A DNA stretch of 64,000 bases from Aptenodytes patagonicus (lineage: Eukaryota > Chordata > Aves > Sphenisciformes > Spheniscidae): contig NC_134951.1 in assembly GCF_965638725.1 (NCBI RefSeq), forward strand, positions 24,745,746 through 24,809,745, read 5' to 3'. The notes under the pieces are model-generated. The model was not told the origin of the DNA. It saw only the letters and a program-made list of their open reading frames with translations, and did no database searches. Positions 1 to 12,169 of this stretch are shown here, in pieces (the stretch's first letter is position 1; the number at the start of each line of letters is the position of its first letter). The position numbers and the translations under genes were made by a program.

Positions 1-1061
1 CAAGGAAAAAATACACTCTACGTGATTTTAAAATACACTATGTAGTATTCGAAATTAAAACAATGCGTATCTTTGACAGAGGATTAATTCATCATACATC
101 ATGTCTGAAAAATACAAATATTGTTTTTGTAATGTTACAATGTAACCAAAATATAAATATTACTTTTGTAATGTTACAACATAATCTTTAGGTATTGGAA
201 AATTTTCAGAATGACAAAGTGTTAATGAGGAACCCATTAACCTTCTACACTGTGATATTGTGCAGGATTTGTCATGCGAATAAATAATATTGCTGTTTAC
301 TATCGACATGAATTATTTTCCTCTGTTTGAACTGATGACCTTACTGAGTCATCACTTGATTTAGATTGAAGAACAAAGCTACGTTTTCTAAACGTACAGG
401 TCAGTAAGCAAACAGATCCTGTTATAGCTAGTGAGAACATAAGTATGTAACTACATGTGATTTTTGAAGGTGTTTCTAACCGTTATAAATGAAGGAGAAC
501 AAAATTCTCCAGGGAAGATGCCATGTTTCCAGAAATTCCAACATCTAATTGTACTGATTGTCTTTGCTTGTGAAGTGCAATTAATTCCAGATTTAACTAT
601 ACAATATTCCTAACATACCCATGATAATAATCTATAGGAATGGTGGGAATTTTAAGTGTAATTGATGTCTGGCAGTGAGGTTTTTCTTCTCTTTTCCCTA
701 GTTCTCCAGGTAACACTTTATCCTTTTTTTTTTTTTTTTAAACTAATAGAAAGTTTTGGATAAACTCAAATAAGGACTTCGAGCAGAATTTTTATTATGT
801 GTCTTTGTTGAATAAATGTTTCTCCAGACAAATAATATGAAAAGTGTTGTCATATGTCAATGTTAAGTAATTGCAAATTGTCTACATAGATATTTTGGGG
901 GGTCAAGATACTCCTTTCCATACTCATCTTCCTATGAATGGAAGGAGAAAATCTTTTTCTTTCCCCAGTATTTTATTCTAAACCACTTTTGTGCATATTC
1001 TAATAAGAACTAAATAAAACATAATTTCACAGGTTTATTTTTTTCTTACTTCTTTTTATAG
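1..1061 (+). other. ARHGEF10: ARHGEF10 intron (3' part)
   Basis: This is AT-rich noncoding sequence that ends in a long pyrimidine tract and an AG at 1060-1061. I see no exon here. It contains an imperfect tandem duplication at 116-187 and a 16-base T run at 724-739. The intron must begin upstream of the window, because the next exon opens in the middle of a codon. Confidence 0.8.
116..187. repeat. Imperfect tandem duplication, ~39-bp unit
   Basis: The AT-rich segment 116-154 is followed directly by a second, partial copy at 155-187. Both copies share the core TTTTGTAATGTTACAA. It lies in an ARHGEF10 intron and is probably a simple local duplication. Confidence 0.6.
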
Positions 1062-1219
1062 CATTTCTATTTACAAAAGTTGCCAAGGCTCAAAGAAAAT
1101 TCGACTTCAACACTTTTTCACTCCTGAAAAATCAACTGTTATGAGTTTAACATATATGTCTCAATACTTGTTTGCTGGCTTGGTAAATGGAAACATCTCA
1201 GTCTACACAAAAGCAGAAG
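1062..1219 (+). CDS. ARHGEF10: ARHGEF10 coding exon (first in window, propeller region)
   Basis: This exon encodes about 52 residues of the C-terminal WD40-like propeller of ARHGEF10, a Dbl-family exchange factor that activates Rho GTPases. The acceptor follows a strong pyrimidine tract ending TATAG at 1061, and the donor is GAAG|GTAATG at 1219/1220. The first base completes a codon begun in an upstream exon. The translation includes KKIRLQHFFTPEKSTVMSL and LFAGLVNGNISVYTKAE, which I recognise as matching human ARHGEF10. The exon ends in phase 1, and its last G joins AT of the exon at 12027 to make Asp. The exact acceptor is inferred from the pyrimidine tract; a second in-frame AG lies 17 bases downstream (1077-1078), so the 5' border is slightly less certain than the 3' border. 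Confidence 0.9.
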
Positions 1220-4200
1220 GTAATGTAGTGATACGATTTGATAACATCCTGAGGAACTTGCATGTCAGTATATTTTGGCAGAAGTAGTTTTCCACTATTA
1301 TATTTTCCGGAAATTCTCTGTAAAACTGCTGAACTAAGGTTACTGCAGTTTTCAGTACTTCTGAAAAGACTTGTTTTCCCTCTTTGAAGGATAGTAGAAA
1401 CTTTGATACTGTTCCCAATTTTACCATACGATACATATGAAAACTGATTTGTGCCCCGTAGCTTAAACCCTCAGGTCATCAGTGTTACAAGAGTCAAGAA
1501 ATTTATGTGGTAACAGGCAGTATACGGTATTTATAGCACAATGTTAATTCCACTCAACTACCTAGTACTGGTGTTTATGGAAGACAAAAATTCCCTATTG
1601 GTAGAGATTCCTGTATATCTCATTTGAAATAACAACTCCATTTTTACTGTACAGATAGGAGAAGCCTTTTCTATGTGTGCGGCTCATGTATTTCACAGTA
1701 GGACTCCTTTTTCCATTAGCATCACAGTTGGTTGTTTTGTATCTAGCTAAGTAATTGGCTAAAATAATTTGTATAAAGGAGAACCCCAGGTAATACTTCT
1801 GAACCAGAACTGTCTTCTCCAGAGCTGGTTCGGGTGCTTGTCTGTGTACTTCCAGTACATCTCACTAACTTTCCTGCAGTATTGCATACATATATAGTTA
1901 ATTCAGTTCAAAATCAGCGAGGCTTTACTCAGAGGTTGAAACCTGAGTTTTTAAGTGAGGTGTTAGCACAGAGACACCTAACCTTGCAAAGTGCAGAGCT
2001 GGCAGAGATCTGGTGCGCCTTATTAGTGTGAGCTGCATAACGATGGTTGTCATACTTCTCTAATGAGGTGGGCCCTGTAAACACTGCAGTTGCATTTGTG
2101 TGGCACTATGTCTCGGCTACTAAATCCTGCCAGTCTCTAACTGAGGAGCCAAGCTCAGTATCTTGAATCTTGGAACAAATTATATGTCCAGTGTTAGATC
2201 ATATAAAGACTTAGTTTGGGAGAGGTACAGGATGCAATATTTTCTTTCTTTTTCAAGCAACAAAGAATCTGAAAAAAGTGTTGGGAAAGAGATTTCCTTT
2301 CACCCGTTGTAATCTTCAACCCAGTGGGTTTCCTGTTGAGCTGTCATCTCTGATCTGAAGCCAGACATTGGATTTCAGTTCTCTTTAAAACTTTTTTTTT
2401 TTACCACTGAATAGCAAATTTTTCTTTGTTTTGGGGTCACAGGAGTGAGGCCTCGATCCTAGTCTCATAACATCATTTTTGATGTTTCAGTTTCTTTATG
2501 TACCTGGGTAGCGTAGTAAAGTGAATCTGTTGCCTTCTCTGAAAGGGACTGGTGTATTTAAGCTGTTTTAAGACTGCAATTGCTGTCACTCAGCTTCTTC
2601 CAGAAAAGACCACTTCAAAAACACGAGTGGCATCGTTGGCAGTATAGGTAAGAAAGGATGCATGGGTTGCATATCTACAGAGGATGTTAAGGATGGGGCA
2701 GAGCTGTTAACCAGACTGAATTACGTTATGAGCTTGAGGTTATGTTGCATTGACCAGGATCATAGCGTTCCCTGTTTATCTTCCTCTGAAGACACCAGTT
2801 TTGTGCAGCTAGATATTCATAGAGCCTGTCGCAGTCTATTTCAGGATCGCTGAAGCTCCGAGATGGGAAATACGCATTCATATTTTTCTGACTCATCTTG
2901 TAGTCCCTTTCCTTACAGTTTGGTCTGTGTGTGTTATTTCAGTTCTCCATGCCTCATGAAAGTTGTGCAAATCAGCTGCTCCCATGTTAGTGTTCGTATT
3001 CCTTATAGTTGGCTGCTGTGGTCATGTGAGGCAGTCAGCCCTGAAGGGGTGTTTTTATGAGCACTGACCTATTTTACCAAACAAAGGAATCCAAGGGATG
3101 AAACGGGTGGGAGGGGGAATGCAGCCTCTGAAGAGCTTTGTGCAATTCATCAGGGTCACCTTCTGTTCTACAGAGGGGGTTACTTTCCAGCCATGCACTT
3201 CAATTTGGGTTTTGGTCTATCAGCATAAAGGAGGTTAAGGAAAGATTTAAAAGTGAATGTGAAATATGGTCACTGCATTACAAGGCATCTTGATTTGAAG
3301 CCTGAGAAGGACAAATGCTATGGGATGCACAGGTAAAATGGTTGTGCAGCCTGTTGTGGGACTCCATGAATGAAAAGGGGTAATCTTTCATCTTCTAGGA
3401 TGAAAATCCACCTCACAGTCTCTATTAGAGTTGTGATCCTTGTGTCTTCCTCTCTGGGCAGAAAGTGTAGTGGATCAGTTCAGTCACTGAAGCTCGATGC
3501 CTTTATGTATGTAGTGAAAGACCCACGACTTCTGTCATTCTGTTTTCCGTACCCAAATAGCTCTAATTTCTCCTGTTGTTTTCAGATGGCTCAATGCGTG
3601 TAAATATCCAGGCTTGTTTACAAACAGCAAGTGCTCTGTTCTGACTTTCTTCACAAGAGAACTTTGTCAGATTGACAGCATCCAGAGTGCTCTCTGGTTG
3701 CAGAAAGTCTTGTCTTGAAGTAATTTAAAATGGAAACTAAGAAGTATGTATACTAAAACGAGGAACACGTGCTGTGTTAGTGAGAGAATTGAAGGTACAC
3801 AGTGAGATTTCTTCCTTTATGGAGGTTAGTCATGTTTTACTGAGGCACCTCTGTATCTGTGTATTTTCACTTCTGAGTTAAAAAGTACTGAAGCCTGAAT
3901 GTATTAGAACATAAATTAAAAGCAAAGTCAATGACACACTGATATCATATTAAATCTACTCGGTTCTTAAATGTGAGCTAACATGGTGATCTGTGAAAAT
4001 GTCACAGAAAGACTAGGATGTAGGTCAGCTAATATGTTAATCCTAAAAATAGGAGCCCTGATAATTATCCTCAATAATCCATAATTTTATGTGGGTGAGA
4101 AGACTAATTTGGGGAATTGTGAAACAGCTAATGCATTAAATGCTGTTATGTATAGGAATGGTATGGTAGTGATGCAGATTGTAAAGTTTCTGACACCTTG

Positions 4201-4885
4201 TGTGTTGGGAACTTGTTTACAGCGCTATTAACTTTTACACAGTCATCAGTCTGAAATATTGTATATTTAGTGTTTGCCTCAGGCTGACTTATTAGGAATA
4301 TTTCCAGGCAAAACACTTCTAGATGAGGTTAAGGAAAAAGTACATTGTATTGTCTTTGTTTAAAAAACATAACAAAACCCCTTTGTGATATGATTGCAGA
4401 CAGCCCAGCAGATGTGTTTTCTGAGTGATGTAATAGCAAAAAAGGTCAGCGCGTGTTTGACTTCCATTCACAAAAGTGTCTTAGGAAAGGGAAATCACAA
4501 TCTTTATATAATACAGGTGTATTGTTCCTGATATACTGTAGTCAGTTCCAGCTACTTCCTTTCTTCTAGACATTGATATACATTTCCTTTCCATAAAGTC
4601 CTGTAAAGAGTATGGAGAGAAACAGGAAAAAGAAAATAAAAACTCAGAATGGTTGTGGCAAAGAGTAGAATTAATATATTAGTAGTTTCAGAAGGAGTTT
4701 GGTTAAGATGAGAGAATAGGTGCACAAAAAAGACGTGCTGCTTTGATTGCAGTGGCTATCCTTTCAGCACGTTTGGTATGTATAGCCCCCCACTGTGTGT
4801 ACAGCACCCACAGCGAGCCCTTGCACACTCACCCCTAGAATTAAATTCACAGTGCTCGGCATGCTCAGCAATCCTTCCTCTCTGC

Positions 4886-5425
4886 TCAGTGCTGGTGAGG
4901 CCACACTTGGAGTGGTGGGTCCAGTTTCTGGGCTCCCTAGTACAAGAGAAACACGGACATACTGGACAGAGTCCAGCACAGGGCCGTTAGATGATGAAGG
5001 GACAGGAGCATCTCTCCTATGAGGATAGGCTGAGAGAGCTGGGACTGTTCAGCCTAGGGAAGAGAAGGCTCAGGGGAGTCTACTTACAGACTTATATGTC
5101 TATAAGTACTTGAAGGGAGGGTGGAAAGAGGATGGAGCCAGACTCTTTTCAGTGGTGCCCAGTGACAGGACCAGAGGCAATGGGCACAAACTGAAACACA
5201 GGAGGTTCCCTCTGAACGTCAGGAAACACTTTTTTATAGTGAGGCTGACTGAGCACTGGCACAGGTTGCCCAGAGCGGTTGTAGAGTCTCCATCCTTGGA
5301 GATATTCAGAAGCTATCTGGACACGGTCCTGGGCAGCCAGCACTAGGTGACTCTGCTTGAGCAGAGGGCTTGGACCAGATGACCTCTAGAGGTCCCTTCC
5401 AACCTCAACCATTCTGTGACTATGA
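4886..5425 (+). mobile_element. CR1 LINE, 5'-truncated 3' fragment
   Basis: The segment matches the 3' end of a chicken-repeat-1 retrotransposon on the + strand. In broken frames it encodes the end of the reverse transcriptase ORF: VRPHLEWWVQF, then a region corresponding to the [13 protein letters not shown] block, then the [11 protein letters not shown] and RKHFF blocks and [15 protein letters not shown] short 3'UTR with the usual GACCTCTAGAGGTCCCTTCCAACC section follows, and the copy ends at a decayed ATTCTGTGACTATGAG terminus near 5425. Frameshifts and substitutions show that it is dead and older than the + strand copy at 24.4 kb. The left border is approximate (4860-4890). CR1 elements typically lack long target duplications, and none was found. 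Confidence 0.9.
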
Positions 5426-5594
5426 GTAGAGAAATGTCCGAACAAACCAGTAAGAAATTGAAACAAGGCATTTCTTAATGTCATCCTACCTCCAGGTGCC
5501 GCTGAGCTAGAGAAGTGCCACTTGTGATTCACAGCGCAGAGCTTGCACCTATGATCAGTTTCTTAAGCTGAGAATGAATCATGCCTCTTTTTTC

Positions 5595-5616
5595 TTTTTT
5601 TTTTTTTTTTTTTTTT
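5595..5616. repeat. Poly(T) tract (22 bases)
   Basis: This is an uninterrupted T run in an ARHGEF10 intron. Similar runs occur at 724-739, 18720-18741, 28254-28269 and 45022-45042. None is next to a recognisable retrocopy. Confidence 0.9.
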
Positions 5617-8600
5617 AAAAACAGGATAGGAGAAACAGGACATGTAATTTCTCATATAGTATCCTCACAGCTAAGGCACTAGGCTCTCAGCTGAAGAGAT
5701 CTCTATTCTATCAAATGATTATTTAATACATAAACTTTTGTTCTGTTGCCTCTCACCCATTTTTTAACTCTTCTTTTCAAGAGTGGCTCAGCTTTAACAG
5801 GAAGAAAGGATTGGGAATGCTGCCATTGCCACTCCGAGTGGCCCTCACCTTGGTGGCTAGAGGTCTCTTCTGGAAGCCTGAAGATACTGATGTGAATCTT
5901 CTTTTGCCATAGAGAAAACTGACCCCACACACCCATAAGAGGAAGCCTCTTGCATGTTTTAATGAAAGCTGTATTTTCTAGTAGATTTTTGCGGAGCCTG
6001 TTCCTGTAGGTGTACGCTGCTAGGTTCTGGCCCTGAGGTTTACGAAAGGAAGAAAAGATCAACTTTGAGAATTGCAATTGAATGTGAAACAAGAACAACA
6101 GCTGAGGCAATTCTGGCCATGTACAGAACAGAAGTTTACATTCTTCAGAGAGACTTCTCTGGTAAAAACTTAGGCAGCTCTGAAGGTGGTCAGGAGTTTT
6201 GATGACTTACCTGTCCAAAGAGGCCTTATGACACTAATCAGTGATCATTTTCAGAGGATTAATATCAAGGAAAAGGACCAAAACTGAAAGGAAATATAAG
6301 AGTAAGGGGAAACAGTTATAACAGTGAAGGGGTAGCAGGTCAGCTCATTAGCAAGATATCTTGATCAATTTGGCAAGACAATTGTCTACTTTGACAAATG
6401 CAGGAAAGGAGGAATATGTTGAATGTAAAGCACTGATGTTGAACTTCAGAGCTTGGGTGGATCCACGCACTGCTCCAGCATGTCTGAAGAGTGCGGTTCT
6501 GACATGTGATAGCCACTTAAAGTAGACATGGTGAGAGGTATTGCTATGAAAAGTAAGGAATGGTATTAAGCTGTTACAGAGGCGACTAGAGCAGTGATAT
6601 TGAAAAAGAAACCTATTGTCTTGACTATGTTATCACTGTTAGCAGTATCACCTAATACTTGTTACCAGAAATATGTTGACATTTCTATAAGTCTTATTTG
6701 CATATCTCATGCTGGGACTTCCAGCACCACCCCTCTCTACAATTTTAGGTAGAGCTCTGTCAGCTATTTAGCATGAAGAATTTGTTGCATGTGTGGGAAA
6801 AAATGACTATATACATGTGTAGCACAGGACATTTCCTAGTTACACCTTGTTTAGAAGAGCAGACCCGAGTGTCTCAGCTTATTTCCAGGTGATAAGAAAT
6901 GTGCTAAACTTTTTACTTCTGTAGCTACCATTTTACTCCTCAACAGTGCTGGTTTATGTACCATGTGATGGAAAAAATGTTTGTGCTCCATTGCACAAAT
7001 TGACCAACAACTGCTGTTCCCAGGGCTGTGTTGGCTGCTCTGTTGAAATCATCAATAGTGCTGCTAAGCAAGAGAGGAAGCTACCAACAAAAAGCATGTT
7101 CAGTTCAGCTCGACTGAAAGCGTAAAGGAAGGGAAAACTACTACAAACTTTAAAAAGACTGTCTGAAGAGATAAACTATATTCTATTACGTTCATATTCT
7201 CATGTGAAGACTTGAGAGAACCCACAAATTATAATTATAAAATACTAAATATTAATAAATTATTTATAAATGAATAATAAGAAACTTATTTTTATAAATT
7301 ATTGTAAAATAATATTACTTTCCTTCATTGGTTTTTATGGAAACAAACCGCAGAAAGATAAACTAGCCAACATTCTGTTCTATAAAATGAACATTGTTTT
7401 AAAACTTTTCCGATGTGATTAAATTTGGCTGAATAGAAGGATAACTGATATTCTAAAATTCATAAAAATCATGAGACTAATAACAAAATGCACTAGTGGA
7501 AATAATGTCCTTATACATTAAAGTCTTAGAAATATTTTATGAGCATAAGATATCTTACTTTGATGCAGCTAAACAGCCTGATACAAGCATGGGTGTATAA
7601 ACTATGGCACATAGCTATTGGAGAAATATAACTTACAGAGGGTATTACAAATAGTGGCATAACACAGATCTATTAGTGCATAGACACAGTAGTGCTTAAA
7701 AACTGTGTTCTCATGTTTTAAATATTCATCTAATATGCAAATATCAGAAGTTATGACATCTTATTTCTAGAAGCCCCTAGATTTGTTTTTATATTTGACA
7801 CTGTTCTCAGATTTTGTAGATGCATCTCATTCCTGCAAATAGCTGTACCTGCAATTCATATAGATGCCTATATTCTATTACAGTAATGTTATAGAGACTG
7901 CCAGAGACTGTCATGTCTTGTGTACTAGGCATTTGGTGTATCTATAGTAAGAGTCTGTACCTGCTTTGATGTGGTCAGTTTAAGACCCGAGTCAGCTAAA
8001 ACTTGCCAATACAGTAATCTTTATGTGTTGTTAATACTTGTATGGACTTTTCTCCCAAAGCAGAAGGAAAACCCCTATCTCTTCTCCCACTGTTTCCTTC
8101 CTGTTTCCACAGGTGTCAGGCTTCAATCTGGTATTTGCTCAGGGTGCAGATAACTGATTTTTCCGCATACAGACTAGCCTCTGGTTATAGGATATATGTA
8201 CTGCATATTGCATCTCGTTCGGTATCTATATACTTACCTCATAGGTAGAAGAGTTTATTGTCTGTGGCTTTTCAGCATTCTAGAGACAACGATGACCATA
8301 AAACCTTCCTAAAACTAAATCAATGCTTATTTAGAGAACAGAAACAAGGCATCGATTGAACACAATTTTAAGACAAGCTTCACTTCTGTGGGCACTCCTG
8401 TAGGTATTCTCCAGCCAGATCTCTGGGAGCTGCATTATATACATCTCCATTGCTTATTTTTCTTTTGCTCAATTCCTGCTTTTCAGAAAATAGTTTGCTG
8501 GGCTCCTTGGACTGGCTTTTTCCTGTTGTATGCCTTGAGATTTTGTTAGCAAAAGCTTTATCTCAGCTAATATTTCTTGTTTATTTTCTTTTTTCTTAGG

Positions 8601-9672
8601 AAAAAGTCAATTTATTAGATCAGTAACTAACCAAGGATTTATAACACCAAACGAAGCCATTCCATACCTTTTGCAAGTGCTGTGCCTAATTTTAAATACG
8701 TGGATAGTGCCAGTTGTTGGACCTGCTTACATAAGTATGTGTTGAATCTGCAGGTGTTTACACAAGTAGAATAGAGATAATACTTCTTTTCACGTAGATT
8801 TTAGAAGCAATGAACTTTGGATCAGGCAGATAACATGAAATAGCCAACGTTAAACATGAAGTCTGTGCAGGCAGGTATTTAATAGGGTCTGTTGAGATCT
8901 GCAGAGAGAGTATTACATTTTCTTAAAACTGTGATTTTGACAGTCTTGAAACAGCTTGTGAACTAGACACAGACTTGCTAAGTAATTTTGGCGATGAGCA
9001 ATGAAATTCTTGGTCAGCAAAATGAAGTCGTGATCTTGCTTTTAGTCAGCAGCCTGTGGTTAAAGCATTCACACAAGTATGTTGGATTATCAGGCTTAAT
9101 CCCTTGCCTTGCTTGAGAGGATTTGTACCCATGCTTTCAACTCTCAAGAGATTTCCCTGGCTGCCACAAAGTAAGAGGAGAGAGTTGCACAGTGCTTAAT
9201 TCCTCCTCCTGGTGCCATTCCACTTTGTATAATTATTAAGCATTCACTGAGGCAGGGAGCAGAACACAGCTGACCCATCGTTTAAATACTGCCCTAACTA
9301 CCAGACTAGAGAGTCTCCTCCAGCCCTTTTTTTCCCCTCATCTGTCTCAGATGCTGTATGATCTGGAAGACAGCAATGTTTGCAGGAAGAAATAAAAAAG
9401 TACTGGAGAATAGCCATATCACATGGCTAGGTATCTGGGTAGAGTGATAGCGTTGGATTTTTCCTAGGCCGATATAGGAAGTGGGATTGCAGTTTCTTTA
9501 CATGAAGTTACGGTAACATGAAAGATATCAGGTCTCTATCTCACCTTTTTCATATATCCAATCCCACTGAACTCTTAAAGCTAACTGGTTTGTTAAGTGC
9601 TGTGCTAACAGCACCAACAGAAAATGGGTTTGTGAGAACTGAGTTTTGATACACGTATTTGTTGAATCAGAT

Positions 9673-9708
9673 ATTCATAACACTGGTAGTATTCATAACA
9701 TTGGTAAT
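9673..9708. repeat. Two-copy 18-bp tandem duplication
   Basis: ATTCATAACACTGGTAGT at 9673-9690 is followed directly by a copy matching 16 of 18 bases at 9691-9708. It is intronic and has no evident function. Confidence 0.8.
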
Positions 9709-12026
9709 ATTGAACTCACCTTCTTACCTTGCAGTAAGTTGTTTTAGAATTTTTATTTTGCAATCGACATCCACCTGACACCAGTACTAATTTTCACTCA
9801 AAACTATTACAAATGCAACATAATAATTTTAATGAGACTTGATAAAAATTAATAATATGGCTTAATGCTTAGCCATCTGAGGAGTTGCATGGAAGTTGAG
9901 GGCATAAAGATCCAGATTTTTAAAAAAAAATTTAGATGCTTGAAATGAAATTTAAGCAACATTTAAATCCGAGTCCACAGCTGAGATCCTGAAAATCCCT
10001 ATTCACCTGTCACTTCAGTATCAGCTATGCTTTATATATAGATCAATGTATAGCTTGAATGTATTTAAGAGAAAGAGCTGATGAGTTCAGTGAATGGTTT
10101 TGTCTGTACATTAATGTGTTGTTCAGTGTGAAAATATAACTACAGAAAGAAAGATAGCTTCTTGCTCAGCATATCTGCTCTTTGCTCAAATTCACAGTCT
10201 TTATCCTTCAGAAGAGACAGTAAGAATATACTAGAATTATGCTGGTTTTATCCCTAAAAAGGAAACACGAGGGTGCTAATTACTGGATGCTGTTATGACT
10301 TCTGCAGTCAGCATAACTTATGCAACGGAAGTCAGGATACGCACATGCATGCAGCTCCGCTCTCTGAAGGCTTTGCACTGAACTGCCTACAGTGGGTAAA
10401 GCACTCACAGGGTATGGGCAGCCTCCACTTAAGAATTTAATTTGAGGATAATGTGGTTGCTAGCAAATGAAAACTTTTCCAGAAGTTTCTTTATTACTAA
10501 TGGTACGTATGAGTCACGAAGAACACAGAGTGACTTTGACATCGCTGGGAGAGTTTACAGGCTAATAACTGGAAACACTCTTCTTACTTGCAAACTAAAA
10601 TCATGAAGATTATTTTGACGGCCTGAAACTACATGTCCTTTTTACAAAGATGCTTTCGGAAGAGAGACACATCCTGAGAATGACTCAGCGAAGGTTGTAT
10701 CACGCAGATGGCAGAAGCAATGAGAAGTACTCCAGAGCTGAGGCTTCTCATTATTGTTGTTGCTGCTGTTACTGTGAAGCAGGAAATATCGTACTCCTTT
10801 ACCTAAGCAGATAATAAAAGATGCACTTGTTATCAGGGGAAAAAGAAAAAAAGTTGTACTTATGTGCTTGCCTAAAGATGCGTTTACCTTGGTCTCATCA
10901 ATCAAAATTTAAGTGGTTACTGAGTTGAAACCAGTGTCAGTAAAGTGGACAACTTTTCTGCAGCTTCTGCAGGAAGAAGGCTTTACAGTGAGGAAATGGG
11001 GCCTTTTTGACATATTTTATCGCAATGTAAAAACAGATACTTTAACAGATTTTGATATTATTACTAAGGCATAATGGATAGAAATGCGGTCTTCGAGACT
11101 TTATGTTCAATGAGTGCTTACAATAGAAATAAACTAATATAAAAGTATTAAAATGATTATTGACATATTTAGTATGTCAAATTGTATATATAAAAGACAC
11201 AGCTGCAACTATTTCAAGAAGCCCATGTTGCTAGCTCTTAAATTTGGAGAGACATAATCTGCTAATCCTTGTTTCAAAGAGATGGCAAGTGAGAGTAACC
11301 AGAGTGGTAAGTGGCGGCATGCAGTTTTTATCAGAAGGTCTCTGAATAATTCATTGTGCCACATACACATGCATAATGTAATTTGGATCTGCTAAATGCA
11401 GTCCACAGAAAACACTGTGGATTATAGTTGGGGGAAAAAATAGGAAAAGTGAAGATATGTCACAAAATTAAGTTTTAATTTCTTTTTTTAAAAAAATGTC
11501 CTTCTTAAATGAAGCATGTAGTAGCAGGAAGTCCATTCCATCAACGTGCTTTTAGAGAGTCATCTGAGCTCATTAGAACCTACAGTAAAAATCTTGCTGA
11601 CTACTTTTCACATGAAAGATTCTGTCCTAGCCGGAAGTTGATTCATCTTGAAATAGGTCTGTTGTGAGCTCCTTCTGAGTTGGAGAAAATTATATCAGCC
11701 ATGGCTTTCTGACTGTGTTTCCTCTGGAAAGGAAAGTAGCTGTATCAGAACAGCAATGTGGGATTCCTTGTTTATCAATTAATCCAGATAAAATTTGTTC
11801 AGTTAACAAATATATGAGTGTTTGGTTTTGGTTTTTCCCCTTAATGTTGTATTACCCTTACAAATTTACTCTGGAAGCTAAAATTAAACATACATAAATC
11901 ACAGTGTAGCTTGAAGTGGCAACTTGCAGAGATTCGAGCAGTAGGCTTGAGAGATAGTGTTTTCAAAACTTTTAAAATTAAGATTACCATTTTGTTGTGT
12001 ATAACCTTTCTTCTTTTTTATTGAAG

Positions 12027-12169
12027 ATGGGACGTGGAACACGGAACCTCAGAAGATAGTTAAACTGGGGGTTCTGCCTGTTAGAAGTCTGCTTGTGATG
12101 GAGGACACCATTTGGGCTGCATGTGGTGGACAAATTTTTATAATCAGCACTGTGACACATTCCATAGAG
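12027..12169 (+). CDS. ARHGEF10: ARHGEF10 coding exon (propeller region)
   Basis: The 143-base exon lies between acceptor TTGAAG (ends 12026) and donor GAG|GTAAAC. It enters with two bases that complete a split Asp codon and leaves in phase 0. Its ~47 residues include GTWNTEPQKIVKLGVLPVRS, then MEDTIWAACGGQIFIIS. The last has the alternating hydrophobic pattern of a propeller blade (TIWAACGGQIFII) and matches human ARHGEF10 as I recall it. Reading continues without a stop into the exon at 18280. Confidence 0.93.

Larger units (their letters stand above)
1220..12026 (+). other. ARHGEF10: ARHGEF10 intron, 10.8 kb
   Basis: The intron runs from GTAATG to a TTTATTGAAG acceptor, and its flanking exons join in frame. 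Human ARHGEF10 is continuous across this junction as I recall it, so no missing exon is needed. Contents recognised are a CR1 fragment (about 4886-5425), a 22-base T run (5595-5616) and an 18-bp tandem duplication (9673-9708). A very AT-rich stretch lies at about 7220-7330. The remainder shows nothing I can name. Confidence 0.8.

Noticed and set aside
5703..6110. 135-codon - strand frame in an ARHGEF10 intron
   Set aside because: It has no family resemblance, no poly(A) tail or target duplication to suggest a retrocopy, and a chance-level length.
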